DNA from: Mantis religiosa
Lineage: Eukaryota; Arthropoda; Insecta; Mantodea; Mantidae
NCBI GenBank assembly: GCA_030765055.1
Contig: CM060953.1
Location: 7,346,800-7,410,799, forward strand
Reading direction: 5' to 3'
Length of the DNA: 64,000 nucleotides
Shown: piece by piece, positions 10,346 through 21,584 of the stretch
Layout of the letters: the number at the start of each line of letters is the position of its first letter
Position numbering within the stretch: position 1 is the first letter of the stretch
Notes under the pieces: generated by a model
What the model was told of the DNA's origin: nothing
What the model saw: only the letters and a program-made list of their open reading frames with translations
The model's database searches: none
Position numbers and translations under genes: made by a program

Positions 10346-11265
10346 AGTCAGGTACGAAATAAAGTGTATTACTGGATAGAGCGTTGAGGCGTTTTGACCA
10401 TCAGGTGATCAGCGTGTGGTCGTTCCTTATCGTCTTATCTGGTCGATTAGAAGAGTGAAGTATTAGTAAGTTGATGTACAGTAAGTTACGAAACACAAAT
10501 AAAGCGACTGGAAGGTGCGTGTGTCTATATGATATGATTTCTCGCGCCTGCCGATGTATGACACGTTGCTGTCCAGAAGACATGATTATATCTGAACAGA
10601 CTATACATACACTGGACTCACCTTGTATGTGCGATAAGCTCAGGTAAACATCTCTGTGTTGCGAATTTTTGTCGATACGCTTTCTCGCTTTGTCTGGTGT
10701 GACACGTAAACACAGTCCAGCTACTTATTAATCTTTCTTGGAAACATGCAACCTACCTCTTCTCAGAACTCTCTTTATCTTCACGAGCGGATGTCAAAAT
10801 ATCCACTAACGATCGGTCGATAAGTGTACTTCGGTGATTATCTCAAGCGAGAGAGTTGTTCAGATATGTCAAGCTGACATTTCCTTTTCCATCTATTCAA
10901 CACAAACAATCACAGTATTTTGACTTCCTGTACCGCGCAGCTACGAGGAAGTACTGCATTCTACGTTATGCGACATTGAGTTTTTAACAGTAAGCACGTT
11001 TTGAGATCCTCTGAATTATTTAAAAAGAAAAAAATATTTTATAAAAATGCCAGCCCTTCCGCCTGTAACATAACACATATTCTTGCAGCATTTTGCCTAG
11101 CGACATGATACAAATATTTCTTTAAAATTGCGCACTTTAAATTGCCTTTATATTTCGCAAAAATGGGTCCCAATGTAATTAAATTTTATCGGAATGTCCT
11201 CAAGAGTTCTCTTCACTCAGAATAACTTTTGTATAACTGGTAATTCGTAATATATAGACTTAATC
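10346..11265. other. Unassigned AT-rich stretch
   Basis: No coding, tRNA-like or tandem structure is recognised between the LINE relic and the mariner element. Confidence 0.4.
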
Positions 11266-11267
11266 TA

Positions 11268-12536
11268 CGAGGGCTGTTCCATAAAGAATGGTCACAATTT
11301 TTTTTACAACGTGCCTTTACTCATCCTCATAATTGTGATGGTCTTCTCAAAATAGTCTCCGCTGAATGCGATGTACTTGTCCTAGCGTTTCTGTCAGTCT
11401 TCAAAGACATGCTGGAAACCATTTTTTGAGATATCCTTCAAAATCGCCTTCGCAGCCTTAACCACTGCTTCTGATGATAAATAATGCCTCTTCCGAAGGC
11501 GTTTCTTTAAGTTAGGGAATAGAAAAGGTCACATGGGGCAAAATCCGGACTATAGGGAGGGTGAGTGATGTGCTTCACGCAACAACATTAGCAATATGCG
11601 GCCGCGCATTATCGTGGTGCAGCATCCAGCCTGCTTCACGGAAATGTGATCTTTTGCGCCTAATATGGACTTACAATATTTTCAGGACATCCCTGTAGTA
11701 TTGTCCAGTTACTGATGTGTGTGCAGGTACAACATGCTGACAAACCATTCCATGAATATCAAAGAATGAGATGACCATAACTTTCCCAGCAGAAGCAAGC
11801 ACTTTTGCTTTTTTGTGGGTTGGTGATGAAGGAGATTTCCACACTGAGCTTTGCTGTTTGCTCTCAGGATCAAAATGATGTAGCCAAGTTACATCAGCAG
11901 TGATTACGTTTGAAAGAAACTCCGAATCTTCCTATAACATCAACTTTAACTGCATGCAGACCTACATACGAATGTCCTTTTGTTCGGGAATGAACAGTCT
12001 TGGAACACATCGCGCACAAACACGTCTCATGTGTAATGTTTCTGTCACCAACGTGTGTGGTACCCAATGAAATATTCAGTATTTCAGAAAGTGATCTTAA
12101 GGTAATTCGTCGATCCTCTCTCACAATGGCAGCAGCAGTGTTGATGTTTTCTTCCGTAAGAGCAGTAACAGAAGCACCGGGTCCACTTTCCTTTAAACAT
12201 TTTAAACCACCTTCGAGCTGTGCTGTAGGGAAGAACAGACTCTCCATAGGTCTCCTGTAACATTGTATAGGCCTCAACTGAATATTTGTTGAGACGAAAG
12301 CAGAATTTCAAAGCCGCATATTGTTCCTCGCGTGTTACCTCCATTACAGCGGTAGGCGATACTGAATATGTCTGAACTTGTCTGGTTCTCACAGGCGGGA
12401 ACCACGAGTACCAACAATGAAACTATTACGGCGTGTTTGTTTCACATTAAGCTAACAAATTACAGTAAGATTGAATTTCAGTGCGAAAAATGATGACCGT
12501 AAAAATTTATGATCATTCTTTATTGAACAGCCCTCG
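11268..12536 (-). mobile_element. mariner element with both termini; frameshifted transposase
   Basis: The terminal inverted repeats are CGAGGGCTGTTCCATAAAG at 11268 and its near-complement ending at 12536 (about 25 of 28 bp match), flanked by TA at 11266-11267 and 12537-12538, the usual mariner target. At 1269 bp it has full mariner length. The minus strand encodes the N-terminal part (from about 12350: MEVTREEQYAALKFCFRLNK), a frameshift near 12190, then NINTAAAIVREDRRITLRSL. All three catalytic Asp positions are still seen in separate frames: TADVTWLHHFDPE (about 11890), HHDNARPH (about 11610) and YSPDFAPCD (about 11555), a DD34D pattern. Several frame changes make it inactive, though its ends could still be recognised by a related transposase. 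Confidence 0.9.
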
Positions 12537-12629
12537 TATAATATCTATATCTATACAGCAGAGGCCTGGAAACATTCAATTTCATGAACTCTCAGAAAAC
12601 AAAGTTCTTCTGCCTATGATGAGCCCGGG

Positions 12630-12705
12630 TGCATAGTTTTCAGACATTCATTTCTCAGGATAAAGGAAAACCCAGTAAACGAGAGTCGAACTCGGAACCT
12701 CGGGC
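12630..12705 (-). mobile_element. SINE head fragment
   Basis: The minus strand carries a B-box-like GAGTTCGACTCTCG after a GAGGTTCC stretch. CCTGAGAAATG and CCTTTATCC are shared with the 108-bp-tail SINE family. It is short and decayed. Confidence 0.4.
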
Positions 12706-13459
12706 AGACACGACGCGTTTTATTTGATCAACAAAATATGAAACAAAAGCTGGGGACTAATAGCATTAAAAGGAATGTAACAAGGTAATAATGAAGTGGA
12801 GGAATTCAGGCTTCTTTCCCTTCAAGCATTTTCAAGAAGTTTATAATCCAATACTGGCTTTATTTAAAAAAATTGTGGAAGCAAGTTTTGAGGAAACTTT
12901 GGGTTGCTCCCTTCCGTCTTCTCCCCCTAATTCCATTACCTCCTCCCCCCTTAAGTGGGCTTCTGCCGCTCTAGGTCATGGGATTTGTCCCTCTCAATTA
13001 CCAGAAATCTCCCAACTAATAATTCAAACTCCTCGCGGTTTCCTTCACTTACCTAACCCTCCAAAATATTCACAAGTACATACACGTGCTGCCAAGTTGC
13101 CTGACTATACCACGTGACGGGAGGTCGTATCGGCGTAAATCCTCGTCCTCCAGATCGGGGGAGGTCCAGGAGGTATGTAAACTCGCCGGAGAGTTTAGAT
13201 GAACGTAGATACAAAAGTCTACCCTCACAATCACGATATATCAGTAAGGTACACGCGATCTTTTTAGCGCTTGAACTAGAGTAAAACCTCGTTTATCCGG
13301 ATCTACTGGGACAAGGGCCAATCAGAGGTAACAAACACCCGTGTTATCCAGAGTATGACAGAAAAATGGGAAAAAAATAACCATTCACAATATCACCAAA
13401 ATATTTCTAATAGAGTTTATAAATAGTCTATGTATTTGAACTGCACTACAAACTAGTCG
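12706..13459. other. Unassigned stretch with a pogo-like terminus
   Basis: A 108-codon frame at 12791-13117 has no recognised domain. GTAAAACCTCGTTTATCCGG at about 13281 resembles the terminal repeats of pogo/Tigger transposons, but no partner end was found. Confidence 0.3.
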
Positions 13460-13915
13460 GTAGTTCTGTGGTCTCAGTTTAGTGTATCACTTACGAGTAG
13501 CGTGATCTCACATCCATTTTAACGTTAGAAGTTTATTTGTCAATATTTCGACTTGACTCTCGAAAAAAAAAATCAATTTCTCTATGTTTGCTACTGCTTG
13601 TACGTGGGTTTTAACAGTAGTGAGCTTCTGTTGTCTCAGTTTAGTGTATCACATACGAGTAGCGTGATCTTACATCCGCTTTAACATTAGAAGTTCATTT
13701 GGCAATGTTTCGACTTGACTCTGGAAATAAAACAACAATTTCTCTCTGTTTGTTACTGCTTGTACGTGAGTCATAACAGTAGTGAGTTTCTGTTATCTCA
13801 GTTTAGTGTATCACATACGAGTAGCGTGATCTTACATCCGCTTTAACATTAGAAGTTCATTTGACATTGTTTCCACATGACTCTCGAAATAAAACACCAA
13901 TTCTCTGTTTTTTTA
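13460..13915. repeat. 162-bp tandem repeat, about 2.8 units
   Basis: TCTCAGTTTAGTGTATCAC recurs at 13472, 13634 and 13796. Units share ACGAGTAGCGTGATCT and TTCGACTTGACTCTCG and differ by scattered substitutions. Confidence 0.9.
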
Positions 13916-13959
13916 TCTGTGTTCTCTAGTTTCACACATATTTACTATACACATAAACC

Positions 13960-14220
13960 CCGTGCTCAAGGCGGGACTCGAACCCGTGACCTTCTACGCG
14001 GCGGAACGCTAGAGACATACTCTCTAGCGACCACGGCTAATTGGGCCGGCTCCTTTAGGGTAAAGGTTGGACAAGGAAGAGGACAGATTGCCCACTACAT
14101 ATCTATTCTGACTTACACACCCCTGGAGGATAGCAGACAGGGGAAGTTAGCGTTCACCACGGTTCCGGTGTCAGACCTCGGTACGGACACAAGCCTGAAA
14201 CTTGAAATGCAATGAAGGCG
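13960..14220 (-). mobile_element. tRNA-like SINE fragment
   Basis: On the minus strand an A-box-like AATTAGCCGTGGTCGCTAG (about 14045) and the B box GGTCACGGGTTCGAGTCCCG (about 13985) have tRNA-like spacing. The frame crossing the region (13877-14215, plus) is on the wrong strand for any product and is considered chance. Confidence 0.5.
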
Positions 14221-15198
14221 CAGTATTCGCCGGAAATAACCCAAGTTGACGTGATGGTGCTGCAAATCGCACACGTCAGCCCGGCACACTTCGGTTTTGC
14301 TCTGTAGAGACTCAAGCCGGTTTATTACTGCTGTTGTTGCTACATAATATTTTTCGGCATGCAGTTCCTCTCTTGCCGCTTTCGTCCAAAACTCATCGAG
14401 GTAAATCCTCTAATTTTATTCAGAAGGTATTCTAATATTTTAAACTTAACGGCGCCAGGAGCATACCTAAGACGTTGGTGTGGCCGAATTTCGTCCCACA
14501 GGGATTCTTTTAGAATAGCATCGGCCTAGACTGCGTTTGAACACACAACCTTGAGATCAGTAGACCAACGTAACATCCTGGAGAATTGACCATCCATCCT
14601 GGCTGCTCCTGTGCTCTCGACAGATATCTCATCCTAGTCCTCCAAACCATGAGCATGTTAAACAGCTGCTGTTTACAGATACACACATATTCTAGCTTCC
14701 CCCCACCAAAAATGTTAGGGTTTCAAAGTCTCTCAAACTGTGTATTTAGAGTGCTAAAGTCAACGTTGATATCAAATTTTAGTGATAATGCACTATTTTT
14801 ACTATATACCGTGAACGTACATTTCTGAACTCAGGGGACTTTTGAATTTTTGGAAGCAATACAATATTTGTACAGGTAAGTAAGCAACAGTTGAAGTTGT
14901 GGATCACAGTGAGTTGTTATCTTCTGCAGAACAAGTGACTCTTCATTGATCTTGTCAGCTCTCCAACAAACAAGATTAGATATCTTCTTGTATGATTGCC
15001 GCTATCACTGTTGGACAAACTTACACTGCGATTTCTTGTTTGCCCTCCTTTCATTGAAGTGGGTTCCAGCTGGTCTAGGCCGCTATTTATTTTGGTTCAA
15101 GGGGTCGCGTAGTTCTCCGGTGTTGCTTATATACCTGAAGAATTAACACTGCTTTTATTTTGGCTTCTGGTGTTACATAATCTGCATGCTTCTGTAAC
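14221..15198. other. Unassigned stretch
   Basis: Several short frames, none with a recognisable domain; no repeat structure is seen. Confidence 0.35.
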
Positions 15199-16045
15199 TT
15201 AGGTAGCAGCGTGTCGGCCTCACGTTTGAGCAGCCCGGAGTTTGAATCTCGGTCCATGGATCATCAGGATAATCCTTTTCCGGGGTTTTATTTTATTCTC
15301 AAAAATCAATGTCAGGTAACTCTAAGTTCTACGTACCCTGTACTTATTTGAACATCATTTCATTCATCGTCCGATATGACTTAACGTTGGAGGTTTTCTC
15401 TTATCCTGAAAGATGAATGTCTGGTAACTCTAAGCTCTATGTACCCTGTACTTATTTGAACATCATTTCATTCATCGTCCGATATGACTTAACGTTGGAG
15501 GTTTTCTCTTATCCTGAAAGATGAATGTCTAGTAACTCTAAGCTCTATGTATCCTGTACTTATTTGAACATCATTTCATTCATCGTCCGATATGACTTAA
15601 CGTTGGAGGTTTTCTCTTATCCTGAGAGATGAATGTCTGGTAACTCTAAGCTCTATGTACCCTGTACTTATTTGAACATCATTTCATTCATCGTCCGATA
15701 TGACTTAACGTTGGAGGTTTTCTCTTATCCTGAAAGATGAATGTCTGGTAACTCTAAGCTCTATGTATCCTGTACTTATTTGAACATCATTTCATTCATC
15801 GTCCGATATGACTTAACGTTGGAGGTTTTCTCTTATCCTGAAATATGAATGTCTAGTAACTCTAAGCTCTATGTACCCTGTACTTATTTGAACATCATTT
15901 CATTCATCGTCCGATATGACTTAACGTTGGAGGTTTTCTCTTATCCTGAAAGATGAATGTCTGGTAACTCTAAGCTCTATGTACCCTGTACCTATTCATT
16001 TGATCATTATATTCATGGCCCCGTATGACTTATCCGCTCAAAGGG
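15199..16045 (+). mobile_element. Truncated SINE head followed by a 108-bp array
   Basis: The head (15199-15295) has GGTAGCAGCGTGTCGGCCTC and the B box GAGTTTGAATCTCG, a shortened version of the tRNA head at 34936. From about 15300 the 108-bp unit is repeated about 6.5 times to roughly 16010, with a diverged last unit. No TSD was found, so the ends are approximate. Confidence 0.8.
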
Positions 16046-16712
16046 GTTAATTAGAAAGACAAAGAGAGAGTGAGTGAGAGAGTTGGAAAGATAGAGAAAG
16101 AGAGAGTTTTATAGTTGAGTAAGGAGATGCGGCAGAAGTGAAGACACTGCACTGTGACGTTGGTGGTTTAGTTTCGAGTTTTTGCTTTGGCTGGAAGTTA
16201 TCCAACGAGATACTTGCTAATTTACGACCGCATGAACAGGATTCAATTTTATTGCTGTCTGGGAGGGAACTGCGGCATGCATTTCTCATCACAGCATTGC
16301 TTCTTTCTCGTCTTGTGCTTAGCATTAGTGGATACAAAATTAGTTTAGTAACTTGGAACTGATGTGACAAATCTTTGACTCTTTAAAATAGCTTTTATCC
16401 CTATTGCAATTTTGGAAGATACCTACTGACTGAAATATCTAGTTTGGTACACCAGGTGAGTCAGCTGCCGCTATTTATTCTTATCTATGCAACGCGCAGT
16501 TTATACTCTAATATGAAAACATTGACCTTTTTAGCACAAAAGCCATTATTGCAGCATTTCCTTCTATTCGTAAACTACGACCCAGCATTAATATTTACAG
16601 CCCTGAATGAGGACTAAGAAGCTGCGAAAAGCTTAAACAACCGAGGATTTTTCATGCATTTAATACTAGCAGGGTGGCAAACGAATGCTCTCTCAAAGAA
16701 CGACATAGAATG
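16046..16712. other. Unassigned stretch with GA-rich tract and a recurrent motif
   Basis: A GAGA-rich tract lies at 16058-16110. At 16448-16469 is TACACCAGGTGAGTCAGC, one of four occurrences of this motif in the window. No gene is supported; the opposed frames at 16047-16370 have no recognised domain. Confidence 0.4.
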
Positions 16713-16800
16713 CGTGACAGCTGGCGTAGTGGTTTAGCTGTGGGTGTATCGTGCTGGAAGGTCTAGGTTCGAAGCGACGTCACCTTGTTTTTTCCTTTCT
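16713..16800 (+). mobile_element. Decayed tRNA-like SINE head
   Basis: The A-box-like GCTGGCGTAGTGGTTTAG and the B box AGGTTCGAAGC lie at tRNA-like spacing. The remainder after about 16800 is not recognisable. Confidence 0.5.
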
Positions 16801-16856
16801 CCTAGTCTTTACTGTCTGTAAATACAAACGAACAATAAAAAAATGAACAAAATAAA

Positions 16857-17176
16857 CAATAAAATTATGAAAGTACAGGACCAGGCTGAAAAATGCAATG
16901 CCATAGCCGGGATTTGAACCATGGATCTTCTGATCTCCGTTCAGCCGATCTAAACCATTGAGCTACTATGGCCAACGTACCAACATGACATTAAATTGTC
17001 CAACTGACAACTACCTTAATGGCGATTTACAACGTGTAAGTACTTTAAGGTCCAGGCTTTATAGTTCGGACCGCTCCCGGCTATGGCATTGAATTTTTCA
17101 GCCTGCCCCTACCCTTTCATAGTGGGTCCTACACACAACTAAGGTGAAAGAACAATTAATTTCCAATAAAATTATG
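16857..17176 (-). mobile_element. Single-unit copy of the 3'-tRNA retroposon family, 13-bp TSD
   Basis: CAATAAAATTATG at 16857-16869 and 17164-17176 brackets 294 bp. On the minus strand it starts GAAATTAATTGTTCTTTCAC. Then come an antisense tail copy (GCTGAAAAATTCAATGCC), one 91-bp-type unit (AAGCCTGGACCTTAAAGTAC), CAGTTGGACAATTTAATG, the tRNA-like module (16972 down to 16900) and the tail CATTGCATTTTTCAGCC. This is the same order as the 2.5-kb element at 3490-5990 with the array reduced to one unit. Confidence 0.88.
16900..16972 (-). other. tRNA-like Pol III unit
   Basis: The 7-bp acceptor stem GCCATAG/CTATGGC is perfect. The A box TAGCTCAATGG and B box GGTTCAAATCC match consensus. A T5 run follows 8-10 nt after the stem. 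The anticodon region (CTGAACGGAGATCAG) folds less well than in the copy at 19084. Confidence 0.65.
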
Positions 17177-18869
17177 TATTGTTGCTATTGGTTCTCTTAT
17201 GAGCCAAAGACAAGAATCGCAATCCGATAATTAGGGATCATGCTTAGCTTTGTGACCATTTATAATCTGTACCGTATCTGGTTTTGTAAACCATATTACA
17301 TAGTTAATTTTCATTTTTAGGAACATTAAATGTTTCATGCTTAAATCTTATGTTTCACTTCTTCTACTGATAAAAGAGTTGTGCAAGTGTTAACTTCTCG
17401 GTTAAGCAGAAAAATAAATTGTCAAAGTGTGGATTTTATCAACGCAGTAAATGTTCAAAATGATGACCGCCGACGACCTATATAGATAATGAAGCCTTCA
17501 TTTACACCAATTATTGACGCAGGCCCAAGTAGCTAAAGCCCCTTTGCATTTACGAAGTGTTTGAAATTTAATTGTATGGGTCAAGCACAATACCAACTAT
17601 AGTAAAATATCTGCTACAAACTATAAATTTATATCTAGACACCAGTAGAAAACATGGTGATTAATGTATTTTTTAAACACGTGTAATTTATAAAATGTTA
17701 TTTGTATCATAATATCAAATTATAGGGCACAAGAGGTAAAATAAAGGGTAATAAAATTTCTGAGCTCAACACGAAGGTTTGGGACGCAACTTGTAGTGGC
17801 AGAGTGGTGAGGTAATCTGTATAATACCATTTATCCAATGCTACCTTGCGAGCTCAGGTTTCTAAACGAATATGTAACTGCAGATCTCAGAGTTCCAGCT
17901 CGAATCTTTACAAGTTTTTATACAGCTTCATACATTGTTTTGAGCTTGGTTTAGTAGTTTCAACGCACATAAAAATGCATCCGCCATTACAATTACTGAA
18001 GCTTAAAGCTGCCGTAATTTGTGACAGAAGCCAAAACAATCTAACTAATTTTTGTCAGTTTTTGACATGGCTGTACAACGAAAACACGTGTTGGCTCAAG
18101 TTTTAAATCTAATCGGTTCCACTGTGTAGATCTGCCATTTTGTGTTCCAATGTTAATGTCAACTTATGCATTTGATAGGTTGTTCCTTCAGGGGATGAAG
18201 ATCAACTTAGTGAGCAAAGGCAACTTTTAGAAGGCGAACTACTAGATGATAACCTTAAACAGAAAGAAGATTGTGAAATCTTATAGGAACTTGTAGGTAA
18301 GGTATCAAGACTGGAACAATACCTAGAATAAAAGCAAAGAGGACAACATAGTTTATTAGTAGGACAGGTAGACCACCAACCACGGAGGATGTCAGAAAGA
18401 TTGAGGCAGAATAGTAATCGAATGGACTAATGAAGGAGCAGTCGTTTCTACCCTTAGATGATAACCTACTTCTGGACCAGAAAGAACCCGTGATGATCAA
18501 CCAATGATGGCAACTTTGGATACTGAGGACAACATAGATTATTAATGGGATAAGTTGACCACCAACAACGGAGGATGTCAGAAAGATTGAGGCGGAATAG
18601 TAACTGAATGGACTAGTGGAGGAGCAGTCGTTTCTACCTTCAGATGATAACCTACTTCAGGACTAGGAGGAGCCTGTGATCAACCTATGATGCCAACTTT
18701 GGACACCCATGGAAGGATAGAGGTTGGCAGGAGATGTAGAAGGGAACAACTCGTGATCAACAGGAAGAAATATGATAAACCCAACTTAGGTTAGGTCAGC
18801 AATCATATTAAAGAATAAAAATAACTTTTTTAGGCAGAGACTTAAAAATTAATTGATAAATTTCTAGCT
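17177..18869. other. Unassigned AT-rich stretch with a local duplication
   Basis: No gene is recognised. An imperfect direct duplication of about 200 bp is visible around 18340-18500 and 18525-18690 (both contain GGAGGATGTCAGAAAGATTG and GAGCAGTCGTTTCTACC), with no coding meaning. Confidence 0.5.
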
Positions 18870-18879
18870 GATATTTTAG

Positions 18880-19180
18880 TTAATTGATGGAAATTAATCA
18901 TTTCTTCATACTAGCTGTATATAGGCTAAGGGTTTTGATAGATAGTCAACATGACAAATTGAATGCCACGGCCGGGATCTGAGCCACGGATCTCCTGGTT
19001 TCCGTCCATTCGCTCTTACCCATTTGATCCACCGGGGAAATATATGAGTCAAATGGAGAATTTAATGTCATGACGGCAAGTTGGCCATGGTAGCTCAATG
19101 GTTAGAGCGACTGGATGGAAACCAGGAGATCCGTGGTTCAAATCCCCGCCATGGCATTGAATTTTCATGTTGATGCTAGT
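18880..19180. mobile_element. Retroposon copy with two head-to-head tRNA-like modules
   Basis: The left part (TTAATTGATGGAAATTAATC from 18880) resembles the 5' ends of the other copies. A minus-sense tRNA-like module (about 18970-19040, GGCCGGGATCTGAGCC) faces a plus-sense module at 19084-19155. The tails on both sides match CATTGAATTTTCATGTTGA. No clean TSD was found. It shows the full inverted form that in other copies is reduced to an antisense tail. Confidence 0.8.
19084..19155 (+). other. Best-preserved tRNA-like Pol III unit
   Basis: The acceptor stem GCCATGG/CCATGGC is perfect, D arm GCTC/GAGC, anticodon arm CTGG/CCAG with 7-nt loop ATGGAAA (T33, would present GGA). The A box TAGCTCAATGG and B box GGTTCAAATCC are intact, and TTTT follows within 10 nt. 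Relative to 5887-5957, acceptor pair 6 changes from A-T to G-C on both sides, a compensatory change. One T-stem pair is mismatched, so it is called tRNA-like, not a tRNA gene. Confidence 0.65.
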
Positions 19181-19564
19181 TGTTTAATTTGTATAAGATT
19201 GCTGAATAGGTTAGATTTATATTGTAAGCTGCTGGAAGTCAGCATCATTATGTTTATTAGTTATTTAGGTTAATTAGAAATAAAATGCATCTGCACAGTT
19301 GTGTATTGTAAGAGTATAAAAGAATAACGTTAAAAAGCATAAAATCGGTAGATGCCATGCTTTGGTATAGCTTCTAGATGCTAAAGCGTTGGTAATGCAG
19401 ATTTTTTTGTTCCTTCAGGGGCGTGTTTAAAGGTGTGAGCGAATGTACGTAAATGAATAAAAGTTTGCAAACTCGTCTAAAATTGCTGCTGGAGCTCTTT
19501 GTGTGTGGGTATGATGTTTTTGGAATAGACATACATAGTGACTGCTTTTTGTCCCATGTAACAC

Positions 19565-20942
19565 TTAATCTCTGTTTCATATAACCTTGCCCCGCTGAAA
19601 TGTATCACTCCGCGTTCAACTACCCTCCCCCTCGCCCTAATTGGCTAATGCTTTCGTGTCATAGGCCATAGGCGGTGCCTTCCCGTCACATTTCGTAATA
19701 ATTGCCGGGAAGATAAATAAAATCATACAAAAATCATACAAATAAGGATATGAAGGCATGCAAAAATACAAGTTTATAATGAACTGAGCAAATTGAAACA
19801 GAATGACTGAGCAATGAAACTGAAAAAGTTTATAATGAAAGGCCTTTGGCCTTTTCCACTGGGATTTTTAAACCAGCACACATACCTTTCAAAAATGCTT
19901 GTCTTTCAGTCTTAAAAGTCGTGTCACACCATACTTTACTTTTCGTGTGTTCTTCGTGTATATTTAGCGATTTGTATCTCGGTGCAGTGTGGTTGTCCTT
20001 AAATAATGTCTTCGCCACACAGCAATATCGCCTCTGTCTTTTAGCACATTTTTCTTGCCCCTTTTTTCATTCACAAATCCCAGCTGTATAAGCAATCTGC
20101 TGAAATTTGGTAAATCTGCATCCTCATTTACAGCAGACGAAATGTTACTTATGTTAGGGAGTTCGTTTCTAAAGAAAAACTACACACATGACGACGCACA
20201 ACACTTTTCACGTATTTTCTCCGAGCACGCACTTTTGTTTATTCCTGCTTTTGCCTGGAGTGGTAAGTTTTCCTGTTTCCTCAATTTCACATCGCGATGT
20301 TCCTACGGATCTAACACTCACACCTGTAACTTCAGAGCACAGCTGTTCGACTTCTCTCACTGACAAAGACGGATTCTTCTCTGTGCGTGCATTAAACACA
20401 TGCAACACAATTCTTTTTTCGCCTGTTTGTATATAATTATCCTTGCGATACTTCAGCGAAAAACTGGCGGTAGACTCTGCCATTATACATATAATAAGTA
20501 CATGCGCAATAAACGATCAATAAAATAATTTAGCTCCCGCACTAGACACAACACACCTTCGAATAGCGATATATGACTAATCCAGTTCAAAACAAGGTCA
20601 GTGATAAAAGTCATATAAACAAATATGTCATCACTACCGCTAAATCACGTGCTATCGTGCCACGTGCTTGAGAGTAAAGGAACCTCCTCTTTACTTCGTT
20701 TAAGAATTAACATGCATTTCAGATAAATCAATTCTGTTGCGTAATATATTTAATTAAAACAGTTACGAAAATATAAATTTGACAATTCTCTTCCAACATA
20801 TAATGATATATCACCATGTCAAATAACGAACTAATTTTTACCGCACGACAGTCATTACCACAACAGCAACCAATGAGAGGTGATTAGGTCACGTGACCGT
20901 TAAGAGATACTGGGCAAGCTTACGTGAAACAAGGTATATGTA
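19565..20942 (-). mobile_element. IS630/Tc1-related element with imperfect TIRs, internally degraded
   Basis: The ends are imperfect inverted repeats (CTGTTTCATATAACCTTGCC at left; CCTTGTTTCACGTAAGCTTG reading in from the right). The minus strand encodes MAESTASFSLKYRKDNYIQT... (20483-20208) with SVREVEQLCSEVTGVSVRSV, a helix-turn-helix. A shifted frame follows with FSRLLIQLGFVNEKRGKKNV and WRRRYLRTTTLYRDT. That layout matches the DNA-binding half of a widespread insect transposase group. The catalytic DDE region is missing, so it is non-autonomous. A near-identical partner lies inverted at 50421-51787. Confidence 0.75.
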
Positions 20943-21584
20943 CTGCTCCTCTATAATCTGTTCTACAAATCATCCATTAGAAGGCATTCAAGAAAGGCAT
21001 ATGTCACTTAGTAAGTTGCATAAATTAAAAAATAAATAGGGGCAGGTGACTCACCTGGTATATCTTAATGTTCTGGGAATGTCCTCAGAAGTCCTCTTAC
21101 AATGTAATGAATTTGTGGCTAACAGAAAGCTAGTGAAACGTATGATAACTTCAAAAATAAATATTTGATAAAATGTTTGACATTAGAAGGCTGACAGTGA
21201 CAAGTCAACAAACCTGCCTGAAGTGCACACCAGGCTAAATAGCTTCCTAAATCTATCAGTGGTAACGGATGTATTCCAAATAACACTTCCTTCAAGTCTG
21301 CAATGAAAATGACATCTTTGTGTTCTCTCTGTCAAACAGGCGGCAACGCTCTAATCACAAACAAAGCAATATTTACGACCTTTCCAAACACAATCACCGG
21401 CAGCCGCTTTGTAAAATCGTACTAACTTTCACGATTATTTATTTGCATAGTAGGTCAAGAAAGTAGTGCATCCCATCAAAAGTTCGAACCCGAGTCTTCA
21501 CTGGAGGACTCCTGAATGTTTTAAAAAGAAGATACGTCTATGAAGACGCGACATGGGGATTTCCAAGAAAATACCGCCCTTTCT
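20943..21584. other. Unassigned AT-rich stretch
   Basis: Contains one copy (21039-21063, minus sense) of the recurrent ACCAGGTGAGTCA motif. Nothing else is recognised. Confidence 0.4.

Noticed and set aside
12791..13117. Possible protein gene of 108 codons
   Set aside because: No domain, no splice or promoter context, and the composition suggests an old GC-richer repeat insert.
13281..13340. pogo/Tigger element
   Set aside because: Only one terminal-repeat-like sequence is visible; no second end, TA duplication or transposase was found.
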